From NCBI GenBank assembly GCA_045631445.1, contig JAZQUS010000039.1, forward strand, positions 1-57,333: DNA of 57,333 nucleotides. Reading direction: 5' to 3'. Below, piece after piece: positions 49,585-57,039 of the stretch. How positions within the stretch are numbered: position 1 is the stretch's first letter; each line of letters starts with the position of its first letter. The position numbers and the translations under genes were made by a program. The stretch comes from RGIG4608 sp045631445 (GTDB lineage: Bacteria; Bacillota; Clostridia; Oscillospirales; CAG-272). The notes beneath the pieces are model-generated. The model was not told where the DNA came from. It made no database searches and worked only from the letters and a program-made list of their open reading frames with translations.

Positions 49585-50502
49585 TTATTTCAAAAATCCG
49601 TTAACAATCTGCTCTTCGGCTTCCTGCTCGGTAAGCCCAAGAGTCATAAGTTTTATGAGCTGTTCACCTGCAATTTTACCGATTGCCGCCTCGTGAATAA
49701 GAGAAGCATTGATATCGTTTGCAGTAATTTCAGGAATTGCTCGAACACTTGCATTATCCATAATAATAGCATCACATTCCGTATGACCGTAGCACTCGTT
49801 GTTTCCATTGATTTTGGAAAGGAAAGTTTGTGTTGAATTATCCTTTGCAACGGAACGTGAAATTACGTTTGTACTTGAGCCCTCTCCATTAAGGTCAACG
49901 TTAAACACGGTTTCAGCATGTTGCTTTCCGTGTGTCATTATTTTCTCTTTAACGATAAGGGTTGCACCCTTGCCAACCACCGCTTCGGTATTACGGATTG
50001 TAGAGTCAATTCCCTTAATTTGAGTGGTTTCCATTTCAAGATAGCCACCCTCATCAATTTCAATGATTGTAGTAGGGTTCATAATGTTTTCACCAGTACC
50101 CTCTTCCTCACCGTAGTGACGTTCAACGTAACGAACGCGCGCGTCTTTGCCTACGTGGAAGGAGTGAATACCGTCGTGAGCAGAGTCTTGATCACCACAG
50201 TTATGAATTCCACAACCTGCAATAATGGTTACGTCCGCGCCCTCTCCAATATAGAAATCGTTATAAACCATATCCTTTAGTCCGCTCTCACTTATGATTA
50301 CAGGGATATGCACACTTTCATTTTTAGTTCCTGCTTTAATGATTATATCAATTCCGGGCTTGTCCGTTTTAGATACGATATCAATATTCGCAGTTGTTTT
50401 TCTACCTGCAGCAGCACCGTTTTCACGGATATTATACGCTCCTTCTGGAACTGTGTGAAGATCGGCTACCTGCATAAGCAAATTCTTTTTAATCTGATCC
50501 AT
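49585..50502 (-). CDS. sufB: Fe-S cluster scaffold SufB/SufD-family protein
   Basis: This 305-residue protein is a right-handed beta-helix of the SufB/SufD family (GEGADVTIIAGCGIHNCG, HFHVGKDARV-like repeats, and the conserved tail ITANDINASLIHEAAIGKI). It is shorter than classic SufB of about 470 residues, as in the two-gene sufCB systems of anaerobes and archaea. Cysteines are few (C99 and C104 in GCGIHNCG are the best ligand candidates). It follows sufC by 10 nt and has a GGAGG site. No sufS, sufU or sufE is nearby. Confidence 0.88.
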   Translation of the reverse strand: MDQIKKNLLMQVADLHTVPEGAYNIRENGAAAGRKTTANIDIVSKTDKPGIDIIIKAGTKNESVHIPVIISESGLKDMVYNDFYIGEGADVTIIAGCGIHNCGDQDSAHDGIHSFHVGKDARVRYVERHYGEEEGTGENIMNPTTIIEIDEGGYLEMETTQIKGIDSTIRNTEAVVGKGATLIVKEKIMTHGKQHAETVFNVDLNGEGSSTNVISRSVAKDNSTQTFLSKINGNNECYGHTECDAIIMDNASVRAIPEITANDINASLIHEAAIGKIAGEQLIKLMTLGLTEQEAEEQIVNGFLK

Positions 50503-50512
50503 AGCAGCCTCC

Positions 50513-51238
50513 TTAAATATTATCCGTCAAAACCGAGCAGGGTGCACCCGAGCCGAGAACCGAAGGCATAATTTCATCCTTTGTTCCGCTCTCGCGAATC
50601 TCACCGTCGGCAATAACTATAATTCTATCGGCAATATTCAAAATTCTCTCTTGGTGGGAGATGATAAGAATAGAGCCGTGTGTTTTTTCGTGCATTCTTT
50701 CAAATACTTTAATAAGATTGTTAAAGCTCCAAAGGTCAATTCCAGCTTCGGGCTCGTCAAACACAGAAAGCTTTGTTGAACGCGCGATAATAAGTGCAAT
50801 TTCAATTCTCTTAAGTTCACCACCCGACAAAGATGCATTAACCTCGCGGTTAATATAATCTCTTGCGCAAAGTCCAACCTCTGAAAGATAGTTACACGCC
50901 TCTGCAACACTAATAGGCTTACCTGCCGCAAGTGTAATCAAATCCTTAACTGTAAGCCCCTTAAAGCGAACGGGCTGCTGGAATGCAAAGCTAATTCCCT
51001 TTCTAGCTCTGTCGGTAATTGATACGTTTGTAATATCCTCACCGTCAAAAAGAATTTGACCACCAGTTGGTTGATAAATTCCTGCTATTATTTTTGCAAG
51101 CGTTGATTTGCCACCACCGTTAGGACCTGTAATAGCAACAAAACGCTCGTCTATTGTTAAATTAATATTTTTTAATATTTCCTTGTCCGCGCCGTTTTCA
51201 TCCTTAACGACATAAGACACATTTTTTAATTCAAGCAT
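50513..51238 (-). CDS. sufC: Fe-S assembly ATPase SufC
   Basis: SufC is the soluble ABC-type ATPase that remodels the SufB scaffold during iron-sulfur cluster assembly. The 241-residue protein has Walker A GPNGGGKST (38-46), signature SLSGGELKRIEIA, Walker B LSVFDEPEAGIDL and SHQERIL as the H-loop. AAAGGAG precedes the ATG. It is the first gene of a two-gene suf operon. Confidence 0.94.
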   Translation of the reverse strand: MLELKNVSYVVKDENGADKEILKNINLTIDERFVAITGPNGGGKSTLAKIIAGIYQPTGGQILFDGEDITNVSITDRARKGISFAFQQPVRFKGLTVKDLITLAAGKPISVAEACNYLSEVGLCARDYINREVNASLSGGELKRIEIALIIARSTKLSVFDEPEAGIDLWSFNNLIKVFERMHEKTHGSILIISHQERILNIADRIIVIADGEIRESGTKDEIMPSVLGSGAPCSVLTDNI

Positions 51239-51312
51239 TTTTGCTCCTTTCTGCTTAGTTTGTATATAAGTAAATTATTAACATTATTTGCCAAATTACA
51301 CTTTGACATTAT

Positions 51313-51341
51313 ATTATATCATATAATTATTGTTTTGTCTA
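51313..51341 (-). promoter_or_regulatory. Promoter of the sufCB operon
   Basis: TAGACA (51336-51341), a 17-nt spacer with an extended TGA, and TATAAT (51313-51318) on the minus strand. A small palindrome, ATTTGCCAAAT (51286-51296), lies just downstream of the expected start and could be an operator. Confidence 0.65.
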
Positions 51342-51385
51342 TAAATTTTAACGATAATTTTTTATTCAAAATGCACAAAAATAAA

Positions 51386-51412
51386 TAGTAATAATTATCA
51401 TTATTGATAATT
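51386..51412. promoter_or_regulatory. Fur-box-like inverted repeat overlapping a minus-35 box
   Basis: AATTATCA (51393-51400) and TGATAATT (51405-51412) are perfect 8-base arms. On the minus strand TGATAATTATTACTA (51386-51400) matches 12 of 14 arm positions of a 7-1-7 Fur box. It overlaps the minus-35 box of the lipoprotein promoter and lies about 50 bp from the suf promoter. Confidence 0.4.
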
Positions 51413-51439
51413 GACATTTAATTACTTTTTTGATATAAT
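51411..51439 (+). promoter_or_regulatory. Consensus promoter of the small lipoprotein gene
   Basis: TTGACA (51411-51416), a 17-nt spacer with an extended TGA, and TATAAT (51434-51439): a perfect sigma-A match, 54 nt before the ATG. Confidence 0.8.
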
Positions 51440-51492
51440 CAGTATAGTAAGAACACCTTACAACAATCAAATTTCAAAAGGAGTACATTTTT

Positions 51493-51837
51493 ATGAAGAA
51501 AACAATTAGAATTTTATCTGCGGTTATGGTTATTGCAATGCTTGCTATCACACTTGTTTCATGTTCAAAAGTAATTTTGGGAAAATACAGTAATGAGTTA
51601 ACATCTACAACGTATGAATTTAAATTCAACAAAGTCATCAAAACATATGAAATCGGTGGTTTCACAAAAACTACCGAAGGCACTTATAAAATAGTAGATA
51701 GTGAAAAGAACGCGGGCGAGTTGGTTATCCAATTCACCTTTGGAGATGAAACCGAAAGTCACTCCTTTGCGCAGGGTGAAGAAAATGGTGTTAAATACAT
51801 CAAAATCGGTCTTTTCCAATACAATGAAGTAAAATAA
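51493..51837 (+). CDS. Small lipoprotein of unknown function
   Basis: This 114-residue protein has a lipoprotein signal with C24 (TLVSC), then about 85 residues of predicted beta strands (TYEFKFNKVIKTYEIGGFTKT, GTYKIVD, ELVIQFTFG). The pattern resembles small lipocalin-like or DUF-type lipoproteins that report on membrane-linked processes, but I do not recognise the family. AAAGGAG precedes the ATG. It is a single-gene unit with a very strong promoter. Confidence 0.7.
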   Translation: MKKTIRILSAVMVIAMLAITLVSCSKVILGKYSNELTSTTYEFKFNKVIKTYEIGGFTKTTEGTYKIVDSEKNAGELVIQFTFGDETESHSFAQGEENGVKYIKIGLFQYNEVK

Positions 51838-51839
51838 TT

Positions 51840-51872
51840 AAAAAGTCGAGAGGCGTTGCCTCTCGACTTTTT
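51840..51872. terminator. Bidirectional terminator
   Basis: AAAAAGTCGAGAGGC and GCCTCTCGACTTTTT pair perfectly around GTT, between the lipoprotein and the convergent dehydrogenase, touching the stop codon of the latter. Confidence 0.92.
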
Positions 51873-52825
51873 TATTTCAAATCTATTCTATTTCTTATTT
51901 CACCACTAAAATATGATTTTATATTTTCCTTAACTTCCCCAAGAAGTCTAACTCTTGCTTCATATGAGCCCCAAGCCATGTGGGGAGTGAGAAGAACGTT
52001 ATCCTTATCTTTGATTTCATAAAATGGATGGCTTGTACCAAACGGCTCACAGGAATAAACATCGCATCCAAATCCTGAAATTTTACCGGATTTCACAGCA
52101 TCAACAATAGCGGACTCATCAGTAACCGCACCTCTTGCAACGTTTACAAGTATAACTCCATCACGCATACTTGCAATTCTCTTTGCATCAATAAGTCCTC
52201 GCGTACCTTCATTAAGTGGAGTATGAAGCGTAATAATATCACATTCCTTGCAAATCGTATCAATATCAACACATTTGTAATCAGATACTTCTTTCCTCTT
52301 ATTTACAAGCACCTCGCAACCAAGTGCTTCGGCTACTTTGGCTACAGCTCTACCGATATTTCCAAACCCAATAATTCCCCACTTAAGACCGTTAATTTCG
52401 TGATATGTCGGCGCAAGAATATTGGCAACTCCGCGTTCGCTATAATAACCATTTGCAACGCTTCTTTGATATTCCTTGCTCTTATTAATAAGTTGAAGAA
52501 CAAACCCAACCGTTATCTGCGCAACATTGTTGGTTGAATAGCCAACCACGTTACAAACACCGATGCTTCTATTTTTAGCGTAATTAACGTCAATATTGTC
52601 AAAGCCCGTAGCAGTAACGCAAATGAGTTTTAAATTCTTCGCATTTGCGAGCGTTTTTTCATTCAATTTCAGTTTGTTTGTGATAACCACATCACAATCA
52701 GCAGTTCTTTCTTTAATTTCTTCTTCGGTGCTTGAGCCATACACCTCAACCTCACCCAAGTCATTAAAATTCGAAAGGTCAATATCTCCGCCCAAAGCAA
52801 GAGCATCTAAAAATACTATTTTCAT
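51872..52825 (-). CDS. D-2-hydroxyacid dehydrogenase (NAD-dependent)
   Basis: This 317-residue Rossmann-fold enzyme reduces 2-keto acids or oxidises D-2-hydroxy acids. It has GFGNIG (153-158) for NAD and the catalytic set R231 in NVARGAV, E260 in YSCEP and H282 in LTPHMAWGS. The substrate could be glycerate, hydroxypyruvate or a larger acid; the family member cannot be fixed. The ATG at 52825 follows GGAG. Upstream is not a normal promoter region but the structured element at 52850-53277. Confidence 0.9.
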   Translation of the reverse strand: MKIVFLDALALGGDIDLSNFNDLGEVEVYGSSTEEEIKERTADCDVVITNKLKLNEKTLANAKNLKLICVTATGFDNIDVNYAKNRSIGVCNVVGYSTNNVAQITVGFVLQLINKSKEYQRSVANGYYSERGVANILAPTYHEINGLKWGIIGFGNIGRAVAKVAEALGCEVLVNKRKEVSDYKCVDIDTICKECDIITLHTPLNEGTRGLIDAKRIASMRDGVILVNVARGAVTDESAIVDAVKSGKISGFGCDVYSCEPFGTSHPFYEIKDKDNVLLTPHMAWGSYEARVRLLGEVKENIKSYFSGEIRNRIDLK

Positions 52826-52849
52826 AAAGTTTCTCCAAGATTTTTATTT

Positions 52850-53277
52850 GATAAATTAGGATTTAGCGAGTAGTTACAAAGATAAAAAAGGTCGCTTTTG
52901 AAAAAGCTCCGCAAAACTTTTAATCAGCTTCGCGCAAGATTTTGCGCAAATTGTGTCAACAAGTTGACACATAACGTTTTTCTCGGTGTATGACAGGCAC
53001 CTCGAAAAACTGTAATTTGCTACTAAATGGATAGACATGTTGATAACAAAATGTCTATGCGCAGAGTAGCAAGGCGCGGTTTTTATCGCACTTGTGCGGT
53101 GAAAACGATTGTGACGAGCGCGTCAGAAGTGAGTCACGCGCGTTGCGCGGAATTTGGTAGAATTTTTACAACTGTACGGCTACACTAATACCCACATTTT
53201 AAAGTTTTTCAGGGTGTGGGGCGGTTTTTCAAAAAAGCCCCATATCTTTGCTCAACTAACTTCCAAATAAATCAAAA
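52850..53277 (+). ncRNA. Structured repeated element, copy A (candidate large RNA or MITE)
   Basis: The 517-bp gap 52826-53342 has no gene but contains this element. It shares with copy B: a 27-nt block (52850-52876, 25 identical), a 36-nt block (52890-52925, all identical), GCGCAAATTGTGTCA (52944-52958) and a hairpin TTTTTCTCGGTG/CACCTCGAAAAA (52977-53009) followed by AATTTGCTAC. Hairpins include TGTGTCAAC/GTTGACACA, GCTACT/AGTAGC with inner ATAGACAT/ATGTCTAT (53019-53070) and CGCAC/GTGCG. The 3' part (53221-53273) is an imperfect reverse complement of the 5' part. A terminator follows at 53305. No promoter is clear. Confidence 0.55.
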
Positions 53278-53304
53278 TTTGAATACTAGTACATAATAAC
53301 ACAA

Positions 53305-53337
53305 AAAAGGCGCAAATTCAAGTGAAATGCGCCTTTT
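53305..53337. terminator. Terminator between structured element A and the LexA-like gene
   Basis: AAAAGGCGCA (53305-53314) and TGCGCCTTTT (53328-53337) pair, with inner TTC/GAA, and have T-runs on both strands. It ends the repressor gene on the minus strand and would end a plus-strand RNA from element A. Confidence 0.85.
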
Positions 53338-53342
53338 ATTTA

Positions 53343-54161
53343 TTATTTTCTTTTCAATTTACCAATTACTCGACCAACGCAGCTAACGTTTTCAAAATCC
53401 TTAAGCAAAATGTCACCGTACATCGTGTTCATAGAGATGAGGCGGTCACCACCGTAAATCTTGAAAAATCCGTTTCCGTCGAGAATGAAAATACCAAGCT
53501 CACCAACCTCAACGTAATCGGAATTAGCAACCAAAAGAACGTCGCCATCGCGATATTTGGGTTCCATACTGTTACCACTAATTCGGAGCGCGAAATCTGC
53601 CTCGCGAGTTCTTTCGTTATCTGGAATCATAATTTCCTCGCTAGCAGGAGAATCTACGAAAACACCAACACCGGCAGAAACAGGCATATCGAAGAGTGCA
53701 ACCGCACGTTTTCCAAGTCCTCTGTTTTGAGCAAGCTCGCGAGCAGAAATTCTCTCTGTTGGAACAGCAATAGAAGGCAAAATCTTGGGTGATTTCTCCT
53801 TAACATCAACAGAATGATCCTGATATGGCGCGCGTGCTACTCTTTCCTTTTCTTTATCAAGAACGAGGGTCACAAGCTCCTTTCCGTGTGTATCGAGTGC
53901 GCGATAGTTTTCAATAAGGCGCATCTCTCCCCTATCAAGAGTGAAGTTGTTTGTATTTTCAGGAACACCGTTCACAACGTATTCAAGAGTTGTTCCGAGC
54001 GCATCGCAAATAGAAACGATGTTTGAAAGCTTGGGACTATCACTAATCCCTGCAAGAATTTTAGAAAGTGTTCCGAGTGGAATTCCGGTCATTTCCGAAA
54101 GCATATCGTTAGTTATTTTCTTTTCACTTTTGAGTAATTTTATTCTATCAATATAATCCAT
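53343..54161 (-). CDS. XRE-S24 self-cleaving repressor (LexA/CI-like)
   Basis: This 272-residue protein has an XRE helix-turn-helix (ITNDMLSEMTGIPLGTLSKI, 16-35), a linker and an S24 peptidase domain. The catalytic serine is S198 in ISGNSMEP and the lysine is K234 in GFFKIYGG. A cleavage-site-like A163-G164 lies in PVSAGVG. This is the layout of CI-type or HdiR-like repressors that self-cleave after DNA damage; LexA itself has a different winged-helix N-terminus. The start at 54161 follows AAAGGAG. It faces a divergent small membrane-protein gene, its likely target. No other phage genes are present. Confidence 0.9.
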   Translation of the reverse strand: MDYIDRIKLLKSEKKITNDMLSEMTGIPLGTLSKILAGISDSPKLSNIVSICDALGTTLEYVVNGVPENTNNFTLDRGEMRLIENYRALDTHGKELVTLVLDKEKERVARAPYQDHSVDVKEKSPKILPSIAVPTERISARELAQNRGLGKRAVALFDMPVSAGVGVFVDSPASEEIMIPDNERTREADFALRISGNSMEPKYRDGDVLLVANSDYVEVGELGIFILDGNGFFKIYGGDRLISMNTMYGDILLKDFENVSCVGRVIGKLKRK

Positions 54162-54204
54162 AAAAGTTCTCCTTTGCAAATCAAGAATTTCCTTTTGTGG
54201 AATT

Positions 54205-54233
54205 ATTATAACACACATTTTCCTATTTGTAAA
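54205..54233 (-). promoter_or_regulatory. Promoter of the XRE-S24 repressor gene
   Basis: TTTACA (54228-54233), a 17-nt spacer with an extended TGT, and TATAAT (54205-54210) on the minus strand. Confidence 0.75.
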
Positions 54234-54260
54234 GTGGTTTTTAAAATTTTTTAAAATATT

Positions 54261-54278
54261 TTTCCAAAATTAGAAAAA
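54261..54278. promoter_or_regulatory. Candidate repressor operator 1
   Basis: TTTCCAAAATTAGAAAAA, a dyad-like site with TTTTTC/GAAAAA ends, lies 5 nt before the minus-35 box at 54284. It matches operator 2 at 15 of 18 positions. Confidence 0.45.
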
Positions 54279-54283
54279 ATCTA

Positions 54284-54312
54284 TTGACAAACAATATCAA
54301 ATGTGGTATTAT
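54284..54312 (+). promoter_or_regulatory. Promoter of the small membrane-protein gene
   Basis: TTGACA (54284-54289), a 17-nt spacer with an extended TGG, and TATTAT (54307-54312). Candidate operators flank it on both sides. Confidence 0.75.
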
Positions 54313-54324
54313 GATGTCACAAGA

Positions 54325-54342
54325 TTTCCAAAACAAGAAAAG
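54325..54342. promoter_or_regulatory. Candidate repressor operator 2
   Basis: TTTCCAAAACAAGAAAAG lies just after the expected transcription start, 64 bp (about six helical turns) from operator 1 in the same orientation. Confidence 0.45.
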
Positions 54343-54352
54343 GACCACAATT

Positions 54353-54691
54353 ATGAACGCTACATATACATACAAATCAGGAAGAAACAACATCACATTT
54401 GATAACGGAAATTCCAAAAAAGGAACTTGCCGTCCATTCGTTCGCAAACGTCCTGCATACATGGATTTTGCCGACAATTGTCTCTCTTTTATAGATATGA
54501 TACTTGACTTTTTCTGCTCTGCAAGATTTATCGTAGCAGCTAAAGCAGTGTTTGCTTTTGTTGTTCTTCTCGGCTTTATAGGTATAATCGGCGGCATGGA
54601 ATTTGGCAGAGTTTCTCTCCTTTCAGGTGTTATTTGCTTGGCACTTGTCATAGCACTTGAATTCGTAATTTTACGAGAAGAAAAGTTTTAA
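54353..54691 (+). CDS. Small two-helix membrane protein, candidate target of the S24 repressor
   Basis: This 112-residue protein has a basic N-terminal half of about 60 residues (NATYTYKSGRNNITFDNGNS region, then RPFVRKRPAYMDFAD) and two membrane helices (AVFAFVVLLGFIGIIGG and LLSGVICLALVIALEFVIL). I recognise no family. The start at 54353 follows AAAAGG; the longer frame from 54284 begins inside the promoter. Divergence from a LexA-like gene recalls the lexA-yneA layout of Bacillus, where the target inhibits division, but there is no LysM domain and no sequence similarity that I can see. Confidence 0.7.
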   Translation: MNATYTYKSGRNNITFDNGNSKKGTCRPFVRKRPAYMDFADNCLSFIDMILDFFCSARFIVAAKAVFAFVVLLGFIGIIGGMEFGRVSLLSGVICLALVIALEFVILREEKF

Positions 54692-54698
54692 TATACGC

Positions 54699-54731
54699 AA
54701 AAATCCCACGGCAAGTGCCGTGGGATTTTTT
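54699..54731. terminator. Bidirectional terminator
   Basis: AAAAATCCCACGGC (54699-54712) and GCCGTGGGATTTTTT (54717-54731) pair around AAGT, between convergent genes. Confidence 0.92.
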
Positions 54732-54742
54732 ATTACAAGTTA

Positions 54743-56467
54743 TTATTCAACAATAACGTATTCGGGAAGTTCAACAACAGTTGTGCCTACGTTTGAAACT
54801 AATATTTCTCCTACTAATTTCATATCGTATTCATCAACATACGCAATCATTCCAATTTTTTCAAGCTCACCATCATTGAAATACAAATACATCTGATATA
54901 CAATGCCGTCAGAGGTTACGTTGCCCTCGTATCTACCTTGATATTCATTGTATGTGAAATCAGAGTAATTAAGCTTAGTTTCAACTGTTTGAGAGCTTAT
55001 GCTAAAATCCTCAACAGAATAATTTGTTTTTCTTGCCTCGTATCTTTCGGTTTCTTCATTATAAGTGATGTTATATACTCCATCATCTAAATAGGCGCGG
55101 TAAGGATAATTATGTCCGGGTTCGCAGTAACCATTTTCTGCACCTTTAGCGTGTGTGGAATATACACCGAGTGACTCACCCGTAGAAATTTTAGTACGTT
55201 CAACTGACGATTCTACCGTATAGTTAATGGAATTCGTTTGCTCGTTCCACTGCTCTTCGGTAACAACACCTTCATAAGTTGGAGGAATTTCAGTTCCTAC
55301 ATTCTCTTCATCAATAGTAAATTCAGGAAGTGTAACGGTGGTTGTTCCAATATCTGCCAAAGCCAAAATAATTTCTACTCCCTCAGTTATATAAACACCC
55401 TTAATAAGCTCTCCGTTTTCAAAGTAGAGGTAAAGTTCAACACCTTCAACGTTAACCTTATAATATCTTCCCTCTTCATCATATGTGAGGTATTCGGTGC
55501 TCATATATTCTCTTGCGGTTTCGATAGCAGCATTAAAATCGTCCATAGTTGCGTCCATATCGGTTGCAAGATATCCGTCACCGTATTGTTCAATAGAATA
55601 GAACTTGCCGTCAACCAAAGCAACGTATTGCTGCATCACTTCACCCATATAATCGGCATACAATTCGAGCGCAGTATCAGCAACCTTCAAGCTTACATCA
55701 ACACCCATATAAGCAATCATTATACCTGCATTGATAGTGAAATTTCTCAATTCAAGATATGGAGCAAGCTCTTCATTAGTAACTGTTGTTCTAACGTCTG
55801 CAGATGCCTTGCTTGGATCAACCTTACCGTCATTAATAATAGTGTATTCAGGAATTTCGATAACGGTTGTGCCAACGTTTGTGATTTCATAGGATTGAGC
55901 ATAATCTCCTTCTCCTGCAGAAATCGTTCCCTTGGCAAGCAAACCATCTTCAAAGAAGAATTCAGCATTTACACCATCTTCATTTAATGTATAAGACTCA
56001 GTTTCTTCATTGTATACAAGTTTATCAAATGAACCTTCCTCAGGGGACATTCCAATCATTTCTAAAGTAACTCCACCAGATTCTCCAAGTTCTGCGGAAA
56101 GTCCTTCCATATAGAAAGCTAACCATCCTGCCTTGGTTTCGGAAAGCATACATTCGTTTTCAACATCTACCAATATACTCACTGAATATTCGCCTTCATT
56201 TACTTCGTACTTTATAGCGGAATCATCAACAACCATAAGGGTGACCATTTCTCCGACAACAATTTCAATGGTAAAGTTATTTGCATTAAATACAGAATTC
56301 CATTCTTCTTCAGTGATAGTTGTTCTAAATTCCTCTTGTGTTTCAGGAGTTGTTGTAAACTGTTCAAGGAAGTTAATGAGATAACCCTTCGCAGTTTCCA
56401 TATCACAAGAAACAAGAGATGTGAGTAACACGAGTGCTACAAGTGTAAGTGATAATAATTTTTTCAT
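54743..56467 (-). CDS. Lipoprotein with three tandem repeats, unknown function
   Basis: This 574-residue protein has a lipoprotein signal with C21 (LVSC). Three homologous units follow: about 47-210, 225-384 and 399-572. Each opens with an ITEEEW or VTEEQW-like helix plus NFTI/NYTV, and ends with GTT.V..PEY.I (for example VGTTVIEIPEYTI, IGTTTVTLPEFTI, VGTTVVELPEYVI). The units are beta-rich with acidic surfaces. I know no function; adhesion or sensing outside the cell is possible. The start at 56467 is preceded by GAAAGGAAA. Confidence 0.75.
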   Translation of the reverse strand: MKKLLSLTLVALVLLTSLVSCDMETAKGYLINFLEQFTTTPETQEEFRTTITEEEWNSVFNANNFTIEIVVGEMVTLMVVDDSAIKYEVNEGEYSVSILVDVENECMLSETKAGWLAFYMEGLSAELGESGGVTLEMIGMSPEEGSFDKLVYNEETESYTLNEDGVNAEFFFEDGLLAKGTISAGEGDYAQSYEITNVGTTVIEIPEYTIINDGKVDPSKASADVRTTVTNEELAPYLELRNFTINAGIMIAYMGVDVSLKVADTALELYADYMGEVMQQYVALVDGKFYSIEQYGDGYLATDMDATMDDFNAAIETAREYMSTEYLTYDEEGRYYKVNVEGVELYLYFENGELIKGVYITEGVEIILALADIGTTTVTLPEFTIDEENVGTEIPPTYEGVVTEEQWNEQTNSINYTVESSVERTKISTGESLGVYSTHAKGAENGYCEPGHNYPYRAYLDDGVYNITYNEETERYEARKTNYSVEDFSISSQTVETKLNYSDFTYNEYQGRYEGNVTSDGIVYQMYLYFNDGELEKIGMIAYVDEYDMKLVGEILVSNVGTTVVELPEYVIVE

Positions 56468-56517
56468 AGTGTTTTTTCCTTTCTTTAGATAAATTAGATG
56501 TAACTCATCTTGTAACA

Positions 56518-56546
56518 ATTTTAGCACATATTTATTAGTTTTGCAA
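56518..56546 (-). promoter_or_regulatory. Promoter of the repeat lipoprotein gene
   Basis: TTGCAA (56541-56546), a 17-nt spacer with an extended TGC, and TAAAAT (56518-56523) on the minus strand. Confidence 0.65.
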
Positions 56547-56566
56547 TACATTTTATAATATTTATA

Positions 56567-56597
56567 CAAAAAACGGCTCATTTGAGCCGTTTTTTTA
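56567..56597 (-). terminator. Terminator of the HIT gene
   Basis: ACGGCTC (56573-56579) and GAGCCGT (56584-56590) pair around ATTT, with A and T runs outside, 5 nt after the HIT stop. Confidence 0.88.
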
Positions 56598-56601
56598 AGA
56601 A

Positions 56602-56940
56602 TTATGCCATTTTATCCGAAAGCTGCGCTCCGCCAAGAATATGGAAGTGCAAATGATGAACGCTTTGGCAAGCATCGTCACCGCAGTTTGAAATTACGCG
56701 ATATCCGTTTTCAATTCCCGCTTCCTTAGCAATTTTAGGAATATTTTCAAAAATCTCTGCAACAATCTTGCTATTTTCTGCATTGATTCCGTCAACACTC
56801 TCGATATGTGCTTTAGGGATTACCAAAATATGCACGGGAGCTTGGGGCGCAATGTCGTAAAATGCAAAAATATTTTCATTTTCAAATGCCTTTTTAGATG
56901 GGATTTCTCCGTTAATTATTCTGCAAAATAAACAACTCAT
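56602..56940 (-). CDS. HIT family nucleotide hydrolase (HINT-like)
   Basis: This 112-residue protein has the HIT motif HLHFH (96-100) in QSVHHLHFHILGG and the N-terminal zinc pair C3/C6 (CLFC). HINT-type enzymes hydrolyse adenosine phosphoramidates and clear adenylated by-products. The length is normal. The start at 56940 follows AAAAGGAG; the frame to 56997 is not supported. It stands alone next to structured element B. Confidence 0.92.
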   Translation of the reverse strand: MSCLFCRIINGEIPSKKAFENENIFAFYDIAPQAPVHILVIPKAHIESVDGINAENSKIVAEIFENIPKIAKEAGIENGYRVISNCGDDACQSVHHLHFHILGGAQLSDKMA

Positions 56941-57004
56941 AGTTTTTCTCCTTTTGTTTAGTAGCTTAATTTTATCACTTTTTAATCGAGTAGTCAATAA
57001 GTTG

Positions 57005-57033
57005 TTGATATTTTTTTGATTTTGTGATATAAT
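57005..57033 (+). promoter_or_regulatory. Promoter of structured element B
   Basis: TTGATA (57005-57010), a 17-nt spacer with an extended TGA, and TATAAT (57028-57033). No coding frame with a ribosome site follows; transcription would start near 57040, a few bases before the conserved 5' arm of element B. Confidence 0.7.
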
Positions 57034-57039
57034 TGGGAA

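Noticed and set aside
52850..53277. tmRNA, RNase P RNA, 6S RNA or SRP RNA as identity of the structured element
   Set aside because: None of the conserved core sequences I know for these RNAs are present, and two copies occur within 5 kb.
53343..54691. Prophage remnant signalled by the CI-like repressor
   Set aside because: No integrase, cro, structural or lysis genes occur on either side; neighbours are ordinary chromosomal genes.
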